This document shows positions 49,955 to 58,894 of a stretch of DNA of 64,000 nucleotides, one piece after another. This DNA comes from Actinospica sp035552695 (GTDB taxonomy: Bacteria; Actinomycetota; Actinomycetes; Streptomycetales; Catenulisporaceae), in contig NZ_DASZKT010000116.1 in NCBI RefSeq assembly GCF_035552695.1, positions 119,326 through 183,325 of the forward strand, given 5' to 3'. A program made the position numbers and the translations under genes. How positions within the stretch are numbered: position 1 is the stretch's first letter; each line of letters opens with the position of its first letter. The notes under the pieces are model-generated. The model was not told the DNA's origin and did no database searches. It saw only the letters and a program-made list of their open reading frames with translations.

Positions 49955-52332
49955 CGGTCCTCGAGGCGGGCCTGACCCGGGCTCAGGTCGCCGAACGCGT
50001 CGCGTCCGGGCGGACGAACCACCTTCCGGCGCGCTCCAGCCGCTCGCTCGGCGCCATCGTCCGGGCGAACGTCTTCACCTGGTTCAACGGGCTGATCGGC
50101 TCGCTCTTCGTGATCATGCTGATCGTCGGGCCGATCCAGGACGCGCTGTTCGGCTTCGTGATCATCTTCAACGCCCTGATCGGCATCGTGCAGGAGTGGC
50201 GGGCCAAGCGCACGCTCGACTCGCTCGCCATCGTCGGCGAGGCCCGGCCCCGGGTCCGCCGCGACGGCGCGGAGGAACAGGTCCCTTCGAGTGGTCTCGT
50301 CGTGGACGACGTCATCCTGCTGGCCCCCGGCGAGAAGATCCCCGTCGACGGCACCGTCCTCGAGTCCACGGTGCTCGAGGTGGACGAGTCGCTGCTCACC
50401 GGCGAGGCCGATCCCGTGCGCAAGGACGCGGGCCACGAGGTGCTGTCCGGCTCCTTCGTCGTGGCCGGGCAGGGCCTGATGCGAGCGGAACGGGTCGGCG
50501 CCGCGTCGCACGCCGCGAAGCTCGCCGCCGAGGCGCAGGAATTCACGCTCGTGCGCTCCGAGCTGCGCGACGGCGTCGCCCAGATCATCAAGTTTCTGAC
50601 CTATCTGCTCGTGCCCGCGGGGATTCTGCAGATCATCGTGCAGACGTCCATCGCGGGCGGCATCCGGAACGGGATCAGCCGCACGGTCGCCGGAATCGTG
50701 CCGATGGTGCCCGAGGGACTCGTGCTGCTCACGTCGGTGGCCTTCGCGGTCGGAGTCGTGCGGCTCGGGCGTCGCAACTGCCTCGTGCAGGAGCTACCCG
50801 CGATCGAAGGCCTGGCCCGCGTGGACACGGTCTGCCTCGACAAGACCGGCACGCTGACCGAGGGCGGAATGCGGCTCGCCGGAATCGAGACGCTCGACCC
50901 GGAGGCGACGCAGGCTCGGGTACGCGAGGTCCTCGGGGCGCTCGGCGCGTTGGAGGAGCGGCCGAACGCGACGATGGCGGCGATCATCGAGGCCTGTCCC
51001 GCGCCCGAGCCGGGCTGGACCGCGCAGACCGTCGCGGCCTTCTCCTCGGCGCGGAAGTGGAGCGGCGCGACGTTCGCGGACGAGCGTGGCACGTGGCTGA
51101 TCGGTGCGCCGGACATCCTCGGCGCGGATACCCCCGCGGCGGACCGCGCCGAGCAGGTCGGGGCCGGCGGCCTGCGCGTGCTGCTCCTGGCGAACTCTCC
51201 CAAGGAGCTTTCGGCGGAGAGCACTGCCGCGAACGCGACCGCGGAGATGGATCCGCGACCGTTCGCCCTCGTCATCCTGGAGCAGCGCATCCGCGATGAC
51301 GCCGCGCCGACGCTCGCGTACTTCGAACGGCAGAGCGTGAACCTCAAGGTGATCTCCGGCGACAACGCGGTCTCGGTCGGCGCCGTGGCCCAGACGCTCG
51401 GGCTCGCCGGCGCCGAACACCCGGTCGACGCACGCGACCTGCCCGACGATTTCGAGGATCAGCTCGAGTCCAACTCGGTGTTCGGGCGGGTGACGCCGCG
51501 TCAGAAGCAGCAGATGGTCGTCGCCCTGCAGAGCCGTGGGCACACCGTCGCGATGACCGGCGACGGCGTGAACGACGTGCTGGCGCTGAAGAACGCGGAC
51601 ATCGGCATCGCGATGGGCTCCGGCTCCGGCGCGGCCCGCGCCGTCGCGCAGATCGTGCTGCTCGACGAGCGCTTCGCCACGCTGCCCTCCGTCGTCGCGG
51701 AGGGCAGGCGGGTCGTCGGGAACATCGAACGCGTCTCGAACCTGTTCCTGGTGAAGTCCTTCGAATCGTTCCTGCTCGTCGTGCTGACCGGGATCGGCCG
51801 GCTGCCCTATCCGTTCCTGCCGCGCCACTCCACGCTCGTCGGCACGCTCACGATCGGCGCCCCGTCCTTCTTCCTCGCCCTCGCTCCGAACCTCGCGCGA
51901 GCCCGCCCCGGCTTCGTCAGGCGCGTGCTCACCTTCGCGGTTCCGGCCGGATTGATCAACGGCGCGGCCTCGTTCGTGTCCTACTACCTCGCGCGGCTGG
52001 CACCCGGAGCGACGCTGCCCACGGAACAGACCTCGGCGATGATCACGCTGTTCACGGCGAGCCTCGCGGTGCTGCTGCTGATCGCGCGTCCGCTGGTGTG
52101 GTGGAAGGCGGCGCTGGTCGGCACGATGGCCGGACTGTTCGTGCTGGTCACCGTGCTGCCCGTCGGCCGCCGGATCTTCCAGCTCCAATTCGGCGCGTGG
52201 CAGCAGACGGTGCTCTCCTTCGCGGTCGCGGCCGTGGCGGCGGTCGTGCTGGAGATCCTCTGGCGCTGGGCCCGCGCGCGGGACGTGGAGACCACACGCA
52301 CGGCGGAGCCTACGGATGAGGGTGACGGGTAG
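49951..52332 (+). CDS. ctpE: CtpE-like P-type cation ATPase
   Basis: P-type ATPase of 793 residues: LTGEADPV (actuator, TGE), phosphorylation motif CLDKTGTLTEGG, GDGVNDVLALKNADIGIAMGSGS hinge, and about ten membrane segments. The length and motif spacing match CtpE, the actinobacterial ATPase shown in mycobacteria to take up calcium. No N-terminal heavy-metal domain is present. The GTG start overlaps the permease stop, so the ATPase is coupled to an amino acid permease. The trypsin-like gene overlaps its 3' end. Confidence 0.85.
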   Translation: MTVLEAGLTRAQVAERVASGRTNHLPARSSRSLGAIVRANVFTWFNGLIGSLFVIMLIVGPIQDALFGFVIIFNALIGIVQEWRAKRTLDSLAIVGEARPRVRRDGAEEQVPSSGLVVDDVILLAPGEKIPVDGTVLESTVLEVDESLLTGEADPVRKDAGHEVLSGSFVVAGQGLMRAERVGAASHAAKLAAEAQEFTLVRSELRDGVAQIIKFLTYLLVPAGILQIIVQTSIAGGIRNGISRTVAGIVPMVPEGLVLLTSVAFAVGVVRLGRRNCLVQELPAIEGLARVDTVCLDKTGTLTEGGMRLAGIETLDPEATQARVREVLGALGALEERPNATMAAIIEACPAPEPGWTAQTVAAFSSARKWSGATFADERGTWLIGAPDILGADTPAADRAEQVGAGGLRVLLLANSPKELSAESTAANATAEMDPRPFALVILEQRIRDDAAPTLAYFERQSVNLKVISGDNAVSVGAVAQTLGLAGAEHPVDARDLPDDFEDQLESNSVFGRVTPRQKQQMVVALQSRGHTVAMTGDGVNDVLALKNADIGIAMGSGSGAARAVAQIVLLDERFATLPSVVAEGRRVVGNIERVSNLFLVKSFESFLLVVLTGIGRLPYPFLPRHSTLVGTLTIGAPSFFLALAPNLARARPGFVRRVLTFAVPAGLINGAASFVSYYLARLAPGATLPTEQTSAMITLFTASLAVLLLIARPLVWWKAALVGTMAGLFVLVTVLPVGRRIFQLQFGAWQQTVLSFAVAAVAAVVLEILWRWARARDVETTRTAEPTDEGDG

Positions 52333-53215
52333 TCAGTTCGGCGTGAACTTGCTGCCGCTGCTGTGTGCCAAGCTCTTCGCCCCGATCACGGCCCTGAGTA
52401 CCGCGCTCGCCACCATCGCCGGCCTTCCCGTGGGCCCGGACGAGCAGCAGCGCGCGGCGGCTCCGTCGCCGCCCTCCGTGCTCACCGGCCACGACCCGAC
52501 CCAACCCGCGACCGGACGCGAATTCCCCGGCGCGCCGCAGGTCGGAGCACTGGTCTGGCAGAACGCTGACGGCACACCGGGAGTGCAGCTGTGCTCCGCC
52601 GTCGCCGTCGACTCGCCCGCCGGCGATCTGATCGCGACCGCCGCGCATTGCGTGGCCGGTGTCGCGCTCGGCATCGGAGGGCCGCTCTCGGTCGCCTACG
52701 TGCCCGGATACCGGTCGGGTCGCGCGCCGTACGGAGCCTGGTACCCGACGCGGATCACCGTGGCGCCGCAGTGGGTCGCCAACCACGACCCGGACTACGA
52801 CCTGGCCTTCCTGAACGTCACCCGCCCGCAGTCCGCCGTGCCGCTGGAGCAGGTCACCGGCGCCGAGCACCTCGGCGGCCCGGTCTCGATCGGCACCCTC
52901 GGCGTGCTGCTCGGCTACCCTTATAACGCCGACCGACCGGTCGGTTGCCGCGCCGCGATCGGTCGTCAGTCGGCGACCCAGCTGCGCTTCGACTGCGGCA
53001 ACTTCCCCACCGGCACCAGCGGCGGCCCGCTGCTCACTGCCGTGGATCCGCGCACCGGCATCGGCACGCTGGCCGGCGTCATCGGCGGCTACGAGCTCGG
53101 CGGCTACCGCGACGACATCTCCTACGCCGCCGCCCTGCGCCCTCCGCTGCTCGCCCTCTATCAGCGGGCGACCACCCCGGCCGCTCCGCCGCTGATGTTC
53201 AACGGCCTGCTCTAG
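52316..53215 (+). CDS. Trypsin-like serine protease, membrane or secreted
   Basis: Protein of 299 residues with a hydrophobic N-terminus (signal or anchor) and a chymotrypsin-fold domain: catalytic His in IATAAHCV, Asp in DPDYDLAF and Ser in GTSGGPLL. ATG 52316 lies inside the last 17 bases of the ATPase gene and follows GGAG, so translation is coupled. An alternative GTG is two codons further. Activity is probably outside the membrane; the target is unknown. Confidence 0.82.
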   Translation: MRVTGSQFGVNLLPLLCAKLFAPITALSTALATIAGLPVGPDEQQRAAAPSPPSVLTGHDPTQPATGREFPGAPQVGALVWQNADGTPGVQLCSAVAVDSPAGDLIATAAHCVAGVALGIGGPLSVAYVPGYRSGRAPYGAWYPTRITVAPQWVANHDPDYDLAFLNVTRPQSAVPLEQVTGAEHLGGPVSIGTLGVLLGYPYNADRPVGCRAAIGRQSATQLRFDCGNFPTGTSGGPLLTAVDPRTGIGTLAGVIGGYELGGYRDDISYAAALRPPLLALYQRATTPAAPPLMFNGLL

Positions 53216-53326
53216 TGCGTCCCACTTGGGCCGTTCGGGGCCTCGGCGGGTTCCGGCGCGTTCACCGTTCACCCGGATGACCGGCAGCTTTATATAGTCA
53301 TACTGCCACGCGGGTAGGGCGGTGCT

Positions 53327-53971
53327 GTGAGATCCGCGGTCAGCAGGATGCTCGGGTGGGTTGCGCTCGGGGTGGTGGGGGTCGGGGCGCTGAAGATCGT
53401 GCATTCGCAGCAGGCGCCTGAGGGGCCGCCGAGCCCTGCGGCTGCCGCGTATCTGCCGCCGGTGCCGGCGGCGGGGTCGGTGTTCGCGGCGCCGCTCGGG
53501 GCGTCGCCGCCGCTGCGCATCGACATTCCGGACGTGGACATCCACGCGGACCTCATGAAGATCGGGCTGCAGGCGGACGGCAGCGTGGGGGTGCCGCCGC
53601 TGGACCAGGCGCAGCGGGCCGCGTGGTACGACCGGAGCCCGGCGCCGGGTGAGGCGGGGCCGTCGATCATCGACGCGCACGTGGACTCGCGGGAGACGCG
53701 CGGCTTTCGCGGCGCGTTCTACAACCTCGGCAGGATTCAGCCGGGCGAGCACATCGAGATCACCCGTTCGGACCACATCGTGGTGACTTTCACGGTCGAT
53801 TCCGTGCAGCAGGCGCCGAAGAACGAGTTCCCCACCAGTCGCGTGTACGGCAGCGTGCCGTACGCCGCGCTTCGCCTGATCACCTGCGGTGGGGACTTCG
53901 ACTACGCCAAAGCAAGCTACAAGGACAATACGATCGTGTATGCCCATTTGAGTGAGACGAGCGCGAACTGA
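53327..53971 (+). CDS. Class F sortase
   Basis: Protein of 214 residues with an N-terminal anchor (LGWVALGVVGVGALKI) and a sortase domain: catalytic His in IIDAHVDS and Cys in RLITCGGDFDYAK. Class F sortases are the usual actinobacterial wall-linking transpeptidases. The expected Arg is less clear; SYKDN has Lys at one candidate position. GTG 53327 follows a TATAGT (53293-53298). It is ten bases upstream of the synthase gene, so they are one operon. Confidence 0.82.
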   Translation: MRSAVSRMLGWVALGVVGVGALKIVHSQQAPEGPPSPAAAAYLPPVPAAGSVFAAPLGASPPLRIDIPDVDIHADLMKIGLQADGSVGVPPLDQAQRAAWYDRSPAPGEAGPSIIDAHVDSRETRGFRGAFYNLGRIQPGEHIEITRSDHIVVTFTVDSVQQAPKNEFPTSRVYGSVPYAALRLITCGGDFDYAKASYKDNTIVYAHLSETSAN

Positions 53972-53981
53972 GGTCCGCTGT

Positions 53982-56579
53982 ATGACGACTGCGGAGACCG
54001 ACGGCGAGAGATCCGGCGACATAGCGGACAAGGCCGCCTGGCCCAAGCGCTACGTCCCCGAGGGGCTGACGCGCCGCTGGGTCCGCACCGGCGTCGCGCT
54101 CGCCAAGGTCGTCCGCGAGGCGCCGTTCACGCTCGTACTCGTCGCCGCACTCTGGATCATCGCGCTCGCGACCCACAGCGTCGCCTACGGCCCGAGCGAT
54201 CAACTGCTGAGCCACGTCGGCCTTGATACCACCGCGTTCACGTCAGGTCGCGTGTGGACGCTCGTCACGTACTCCTTCTGGTGTCAGAACGTTTGGGCCT
54301 ATCTAGCGAATACATTGCTGATCCTCGTATTCGTCGTACCGGCGGAGCGGCGGCTCGGCACGTGGCGCACGGTCGGATTGCTGGCGTTGTGTCAGATCGG
54401 CGGCGCGGCGCTCGGACTGGGTGCGATCGAGGCGGGGTCCACTGCCGGAGACCTCTGGCTGCAGAGCACGGTCGGCGCGGACTACAACACGACGGTCGGC
54501 GCCTCCGTCGGCGTCGTCGGCCTCGGCCTGGCGGTCAGCGCGCGGATGACGACACTTTGGCGCCGCCGAACCCGGCTGCTGCTGATCATCAGTACGCTGC
54601 TGTTCCTGTTCTATGACGGCGGCGTGATCGACATCTCCCGCACGTTCGCCGCGCTCATCGGTCTCGGAATCGGGCTCGCGCTGCTGCAGCGCGGCTCGCG
54701 CCGGCTTCGGCTGGCCAGCTCGCACGCGGAGACGCGCGTGCTCGTCGCGGTCTTCGCGCTCACCTCGGCGCTCGGTCCGCTCATCGCGTGGATCACGAAT
54801 AACCCGTACGGGCCAATGGCGATTCTCGTCAACCTGTTCATCGACGAGGCGCCGACCCAGGACGACATCCACGACTACTGCACCAAGACCTCGGCCTACT
54901 ACGATCCCGTCGCCTGCCGGGCCAGTGAAGCCGAACACGTCCTGGCCGGAACCCCCGCGATCCTCGTGCTGTTCGTGCCCGTCCTGCTGCTCGGCGTCAT
55001 CGCCTACGGCCTCTGGCGCGGGCGACGGATGGCCTGGTGGGCCGCGATCGCCTGCGAGATCGTGCTCGGCACGGTGACCGTGCGGTACGCGCAGATGCTC
55101 GTCGACATGACCGAGGGCCAGCCGGACCAGGCGGGCGTGCCGACCGCGATCATGATCTACACCGGTCTGATCATGTGCATTCCGGTCGGTGTGGTCATCG
55201 TCCTGCTGCTCACGCGCCGCCACTTCGCCATCCGCGCACCGCGCTGGACCGGCCTCAAGCTGCTCGGCACGCTCGTCCTCGCGTTCATTGCCGTCGGCGC
55301 GCTCTACGTGAACTTCGCCTATCAGGTCCGCGTCCAGTGGGACCCGGACGCGACCGTCAGCGCACTGCTCGCGGACTATCCGAAACGACTTTTCTCGCCG
55401 ACGTGGCTGACCCTGGTCAACGAGAACACCGCCGCGCTGATCCCCGAGGGCGGTATGGCCAAGGCGCTGTACATCGCCGTCGGCCCGGTGTTCTGGGTGA
55501 TCGCGCTCGGCGGCCTGCTGCTGACGTTCCGCCGCACGGCGATCCGCGGCGCCGGCGAGAAGGACAAGGCCGACCGGCTGCTGACGAGCTTCGGCGGATC
55601 GCCGCTGTCTTATATGACCACCTGGCCCGGGAACGAGTACTGGATCAGCCCGGACGGGACGGCCGCCGTCGCCTATCGCGTGATCGGCGGGATCGCGCTG
55701 ACCACCGGCGATCCCTACGGTAAGGCCGAGTCGCGCGCGGCGGCCGTCGAGCAGTTCACGCGGTACTGCGACAGCCAGGGCTGGAACCCGTGCTTCTACA
55801 GCGTCACGGATGAGACGCGCACGGCCACCGACAAGCTCGGCTGGAGCGCGGTTCAGGTCGCCGAGGACACCGTTCTCGACCTGCCCGAACTGAAGTTCAG
55901 CGGCAAGAAGTGGCAGGACGTGCGCACGGCCCTGAACAAGGCGGGCAAGGTCGGAATCACCGCGCAGTGGTTCACGTACCCGACCGCGCCGCTGAGCGTG
56001 CAGCAGCACATCAGGGAATTGTCTGAAGAATGGGTCGCGGACAAGGGCCTGCCGGAGATGGGCTTCACACTCGGCGGACTCAATGAACTGCGGGATCCGC
56101 GCGTGCGCTGCCTTCTGGCGCTCGACGAGGAGGAGCGGCTGCACGGCGTGACCAGTTGGCTTCCCGTGTATCAGGACGGCGAGCCGGTCGGATGGACGCT
56201 CGACTTCATGCGCCGGTCAGGAGACGGCTTCCGCGGCGTGATGGAGTTCCTGATCGCGTCCGCGGCTCTCGGCTTCCAGGAGGAGGGAGCGCGCTTCCTC
56301 AGCCTGTCAGGGGCGCCGCTGGCCCGCATAGACCGTGGCGCGCAGCCCGTGCCGCTGCAACGTGTCCTCGACGTGGCCGGCAAGGCGCTGGAGCCGGTCT
56401 ACGGCTTCCGATCGCTACTGGCGTTCAAGTCCAAATTCCAGCCGCAGTATTTCCCGTTGTACATGTGCTATCCGGATCCGGCCGCGTTGCCCGCGATCGG
56501 GAACGCGATCGGCCGCGCGTACCTGCCGCATACGAACGCCGCGCAGATGGTCCGGTTGAGTCGAAAGCTGATGGGTTAG
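53982..56579 (+). CDS. Rhomboid-like membrane domain fused to aminoacyl-phospholipid synthase domain
   Basis: Protein of 865 residues. The N-terminal membrane part (about 35-250) resembles a rhomboid fold, with GASVGVVGL at the serine position but no clear catalytic His, so it may be a pseudo-rhomboid. Further membrane segments follow (about 325-525), then a C-terminal DUF2156/LPG-synthase domain (about 550-865; GNEYWISPDGTAAVAYRVIGG, FLSLSGAPLARI, AFKSKFQPQYFPLYMCYP) that transfers an amino acid from tRNA to a lipid. It resembles MprF-type proteins in role but has a different membrane domain. The stop abuts the convergent esterase gene. Confidence 0.78.
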   Translation: MTTAETDGERSGDIADKAAWPKRYVPEGLTRRWVRTGVALAKVVREAPFTLVLVAALWIIALATHSVAYGPSDQLLSHVGLDTTAFTSGRVWTLVTYSFWCQNVWAYLANTLLILVFVVPAERRLGTWRTVGLLALCQIGGAALGLGAIEAGSTAGDLWLQSTVGADYNTTVGASVGVVGLGLAVSARMTTLWRRRTRLLLIISTLLFLFYDGGVIDISRTFAALIGLGIGLALLQRGSRRLRLASSHAETRVLVAVFALTSALGPLIAWITNNPYGPMAILVNLFIDEAPTQDDIHDYCTKTSAYYDPVACRASEAEHVLAGTPAILVLFVPVLLLGVIAYGLWRGRRMAWWAAIACEIVLGTVTVRYAQMLVDMTEGQPDQAGVPTAIMIYTGLIMCIPVGVVIVLLLTRRHFAIRAPRWTGLKLLGTLVLAFIAVGALYVNFAYQVRVQWDPDATVSALLADYPKRLFSPTWLTLVNENTAALIPEGGMAKALYIAVGPVFWVIALGGLLLTFRRTAIRGAGEKDKADRLLTSFGGSPLSYMTTWPGNEYWISPDGTAAVAYRVIGGIALTTGDPYGKAESRAAAVEQFTRYCDSQGWNPCFYSVTDETRTATDKLGWSAVQVAEDTVLDLPELKFSGKKWQDVRTALNKAGKVGITAQWFTYPTAPLSVQQHIRELSEEWVADKGLPEMGFTLGGLNELRDPRVRCLLALDEEERLHGVTSWLPVYQDGEPVGWTLDFMRRSGDGFRGVMEFLIASAALGFQEEGARFLSLSGAPLARIDRGAQPVPLQRVLDVAGKALEPVYGFRSLLAFKSKFQPQYFPLYMCYPDPAALPAIGNAIGRAYLPHTNAAQMVRLSRKLMG

Positions 56580-57919
56580 GGCGCGAGCATCATCTGCTGC
56601 GCGAGCCAGTCGAGGTTGCGTTCCAGTCCGGGCCGCCACACCTGCCAGCCGTGGCCGCCGGGCAGTTCCTCGTACGCGACGTGCATGTCCGCGGCCTTAC
56701 AGGCAGCGTAGACCTTCCGCTGCTGTGGGCGATATGTGCCGTCATCCGAGCCCGCGACGACCAGACCGTGCGATTCCGGGAACTTCTTCGTCTTCATGAT
56801 CGTAAGAGGGTCAACGGCGAGAAAAGCGGCCTTACTGCCGCCGAAAGCCTTGTCGACGCTCTCCTGAACGGTGCCGAGCGTCGGCTGGTCCTGACCGGAG
56901 ATGGAGATGAATTCATGGAAGACACTCGGCGCGTTGACCGCCAATTGCAGCGCGCAGGTTCCGCCGTAGGAGAGGCCGGCGACCGCCCACTGCGAGGCGG
57001 CGGCGTCCACTTGGAAGGTGGCCTTGACCCAGGTCGGCACATCGACGCTGAGGTAGGTCTGCGCCTTGCCGAGCCGCGAGTCCATGCACATCGGATTGCC
57101 GAACTCGGAGCCGGTGGCGTCCGCCATGACCACCACCGGAGCGAGCCCGTGATGTCGGGCGGCGAAGGTGTTCATCATGCTCACGATGTCGCCGCCGTCC
57201 ACCCAGTCGCTCGGCGAGCCCGGCTGCCCGGCGAGCAGCACCAGGACGGGCAGCCGCGGACGCGGCGTCGCCTGGTAGGCGGGCGGCAGGTAGATCCACG
57301 CGTCGCGCGCGTGGAAGCCCGAGCGGGTGGCCGGGATCGAGGCGGAGGTGAGCGTGCCGCCTGACGGCATGTCGGCCGGAGCGTGCCAGGCCTCGGAGAG
57401 ATAGGTGCCCGCCGGTGCGACGACGAGCGGCTTGATACCCGTCACGTCCTTCAGCGGTGTCGCCTGCGTCGTCAGGGACCGCAGCGCGTCGCGCAGGGTC
57501 GGGAACTGGTCGTAGACACGGTTGATCTGGTTGAGCCCGAAGATCAACGCGACGAGCAACGCGACCCCGGCGAGCAGCTTGGGCCGCCAGCCCCCGCGCC
57601 GGAACAGTCGCACGAGGCCGAGGGCGACCGCGCCGAGGATGACGCCGATCCAGACGACCACTTCCGTGGGCAGGGTGTCCGGGAACGGCTGCCAGACGCG
57701 GTCGACGAACAGGGCGATGCCGACCGAGAGGAGGATGGTGGCGAGGATGATCGCCGGGACCCACCGCTGCCACCAGCGCGGTTCGCGCCCGTAGACCAGG
57801 GCGAGCAGCGCGGCCAGCCCCAGCAGCGTCAGCAGGAGAGGAGTGAGCCCGGAGACGATCGACCAGTCGAGCGGCCCGGACGCCAGGACGGCACGCCCGA
57901 GCGGGAACTGGTGACGCAT
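56576..57919 (-). CDS. Membrane-anchored esterase-like alpha/beta hydrolase
   Basis: Protein of 447 residues. Four N-terminal membrane segments (about 15-140), then an esterase/antigen-85-like domain with nucleophile elbow GLSYGGTCAL and catalytic His in GGHGWQVW. The active site should face outward. It overlaps the convergent synthase gene by four bases at the stops. The pairing suggests an enzyme that acts on the same envelope lipids, such as removal of the added amino acid; this is an inference only. ATG 57919 is preferred to an upstream start. Confidence 0.75.
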   Translation of the reverse strand: MRHQFPLGRAVLASGPLDWSIVSGLTPLLLTLLGLAALLALVYGREPRWWQRWVPAIILATILLSVGIALFVDRVWQPFPDTLPTEVVVWIGVILGAVALGLVRLFRRGGWRPKLLAGVALLVALIFGLNQINRVYDQFPTLRDALRSLTTQATPLKDVTGIKPLVVAPAGTYLSEAWHAPADMPSGGTLTSASIPATRSGFHARDAWIYLPPAYQATPRPRLPVLVLLAGQPGSPSDWVDGGDIVSMMNTFAARHHGLAPVVVMADATGSEFGNPMCMDSRLGKAQTYLSVDVPTWVKATFQVDAAASQWAVAGLSYGGTCALQLAVNAPSVFHEFISISGQDQPTLGTVQESVDKAFGGSKAAFLAVDPLTIMKTKKFPESHGLVVAGSDDGTYRPQQRKVYAACKAADMHVAYEELPGGHGWQVWRPGLERNLDWLAQQMMLAP

Positions 57920-58011
57920 GATCAGCACCTTAGTTTCGCGGAGGACGTGCGCGCACCTCGACACGGCCGTTCCGGGACGGTCTGGGCGGGTATGAGAGGC
58001 AAACTAGGGGG

Positions 58012-58854
58012 GTGACACCACACGAGATCGTCTTCGGGTCGGTCCAGGCCGGGATTCCGGGCCATCACTCACTGCACGACGTGGTGGCCGGCGTGGCTTC
58101 GACCTCGGTCGACGTGACGGTGCACGCCGAGAACAGCGCCAGCCGAACCGTGCAGTTCGCGATGCTGTGCAGCTTCGTGGGCGCCTTCGCGCTGACCCGG
58201 CTGGTCGTGCGGATGATCCGATCCGGCGTCGGGCCGTTCGGGAACGTCAAGGTGGGCTCGGTTCATGTGCACCACCTCGTGCCCGGCATCGTGCTCATGC
58301 TGGTCACCGGCCCGGTGCAGTTCGTCGTCGCACCGCACGGCGTGGCACGCACGGTGCTGGCGTGCATCTTCGCCGCGGGAGCCGCGCTGACGCTGGACGA
58401 GTTCGCGCTCTGGCTGCACCTCACGGACGTCTACTGGGAGGAGCAGGGGCGCAAGTCGGTCGACGCCGTGGTGCTGGTGTCCGGGCTCGGCACGCTCGGC
58501 ATGGTCGTGTCGAATCCGATCGCACGGACGGAGGGCGAAAGCCTGTGGTTCTACTTCGCGTACCTGTTCCTGACCCTCGGCTTCGTGGTCATCGCGCTGT
58601 TCAAGGGTCGGCTGTTCCTCGGCCCGGCGGGCGTGTTGCTGCTGCCGCTCGGCATCTTCGCCGCGCTGCGGCTGGCCAGGCCCGGCTCGCCGTGGTCCAA
58701 CCGCTTCTATTCGGAGGGGTCGAAGAAGTACGCGAAGTCCGTGCGTCGAGCCTCGCGCATCAATCTCGAGGACCGGATCAAGAAGCTCGTGAGCGGCATG
58801 CCGCATCCGCCGAGGAACTGGCATCTGCCCGAGCGCTATAAGTCAGACAAGTAG
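58012..58854 (+). CDS. Integral membrane protein, unknown
   Basis: Protein of 280 residues with about six hydrophobic segments and conserved-looking polar motifs within them: KVGSVHVHHLVPGIVLML and LDEFALWLHLTDVYWEEQGRKSVDAV, where His, Asp and Glu could form a metal or catalytic site in the membrane. The basic C-terminus (about 235-280) is cytoplasmic. I do not recognise a described function. It starts at GTG 58012 and is followed 40 bases later by the acetate kinase gene. Confidence 0.65.
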   Translation: MTPHEIVFGSVQAGIPGHHSLHDVVAGVASTSVDVTVHAENSASRTVQFAMLCSFVGAFALTRLVVRMIRSGVGPFGNVKVGSVHVHHLVPGIVLMLVTGPVQFVVAPHGVARTVLACIFAAGAALTLDEFALWLHLTDVYWEEQGRKSVDAVVLVSGLGTLGMVVSNPIARTEGESLWFYFAYLFLTLGFVVIALFKGRLFLGPAGVLLLPLGIFAALRLARPGSPWSNRFYSEGSKKYAKSVRRASRINLEDRIKKLVSGMPHPPRNWHLPERYKSDK

Positions 58855-58894
58855 CCTTGCCGCCCGCGGCCGGGCCGTGCAGCAGAATGGCTGC

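Noticed and set aside
49951..52332. Heavy-metal (copper/cadmium) P-type ATPase
   Set aside because: No N-terminal metal domain and no CPC-type motif in the membrane part; the layout fits the CtpE group better.
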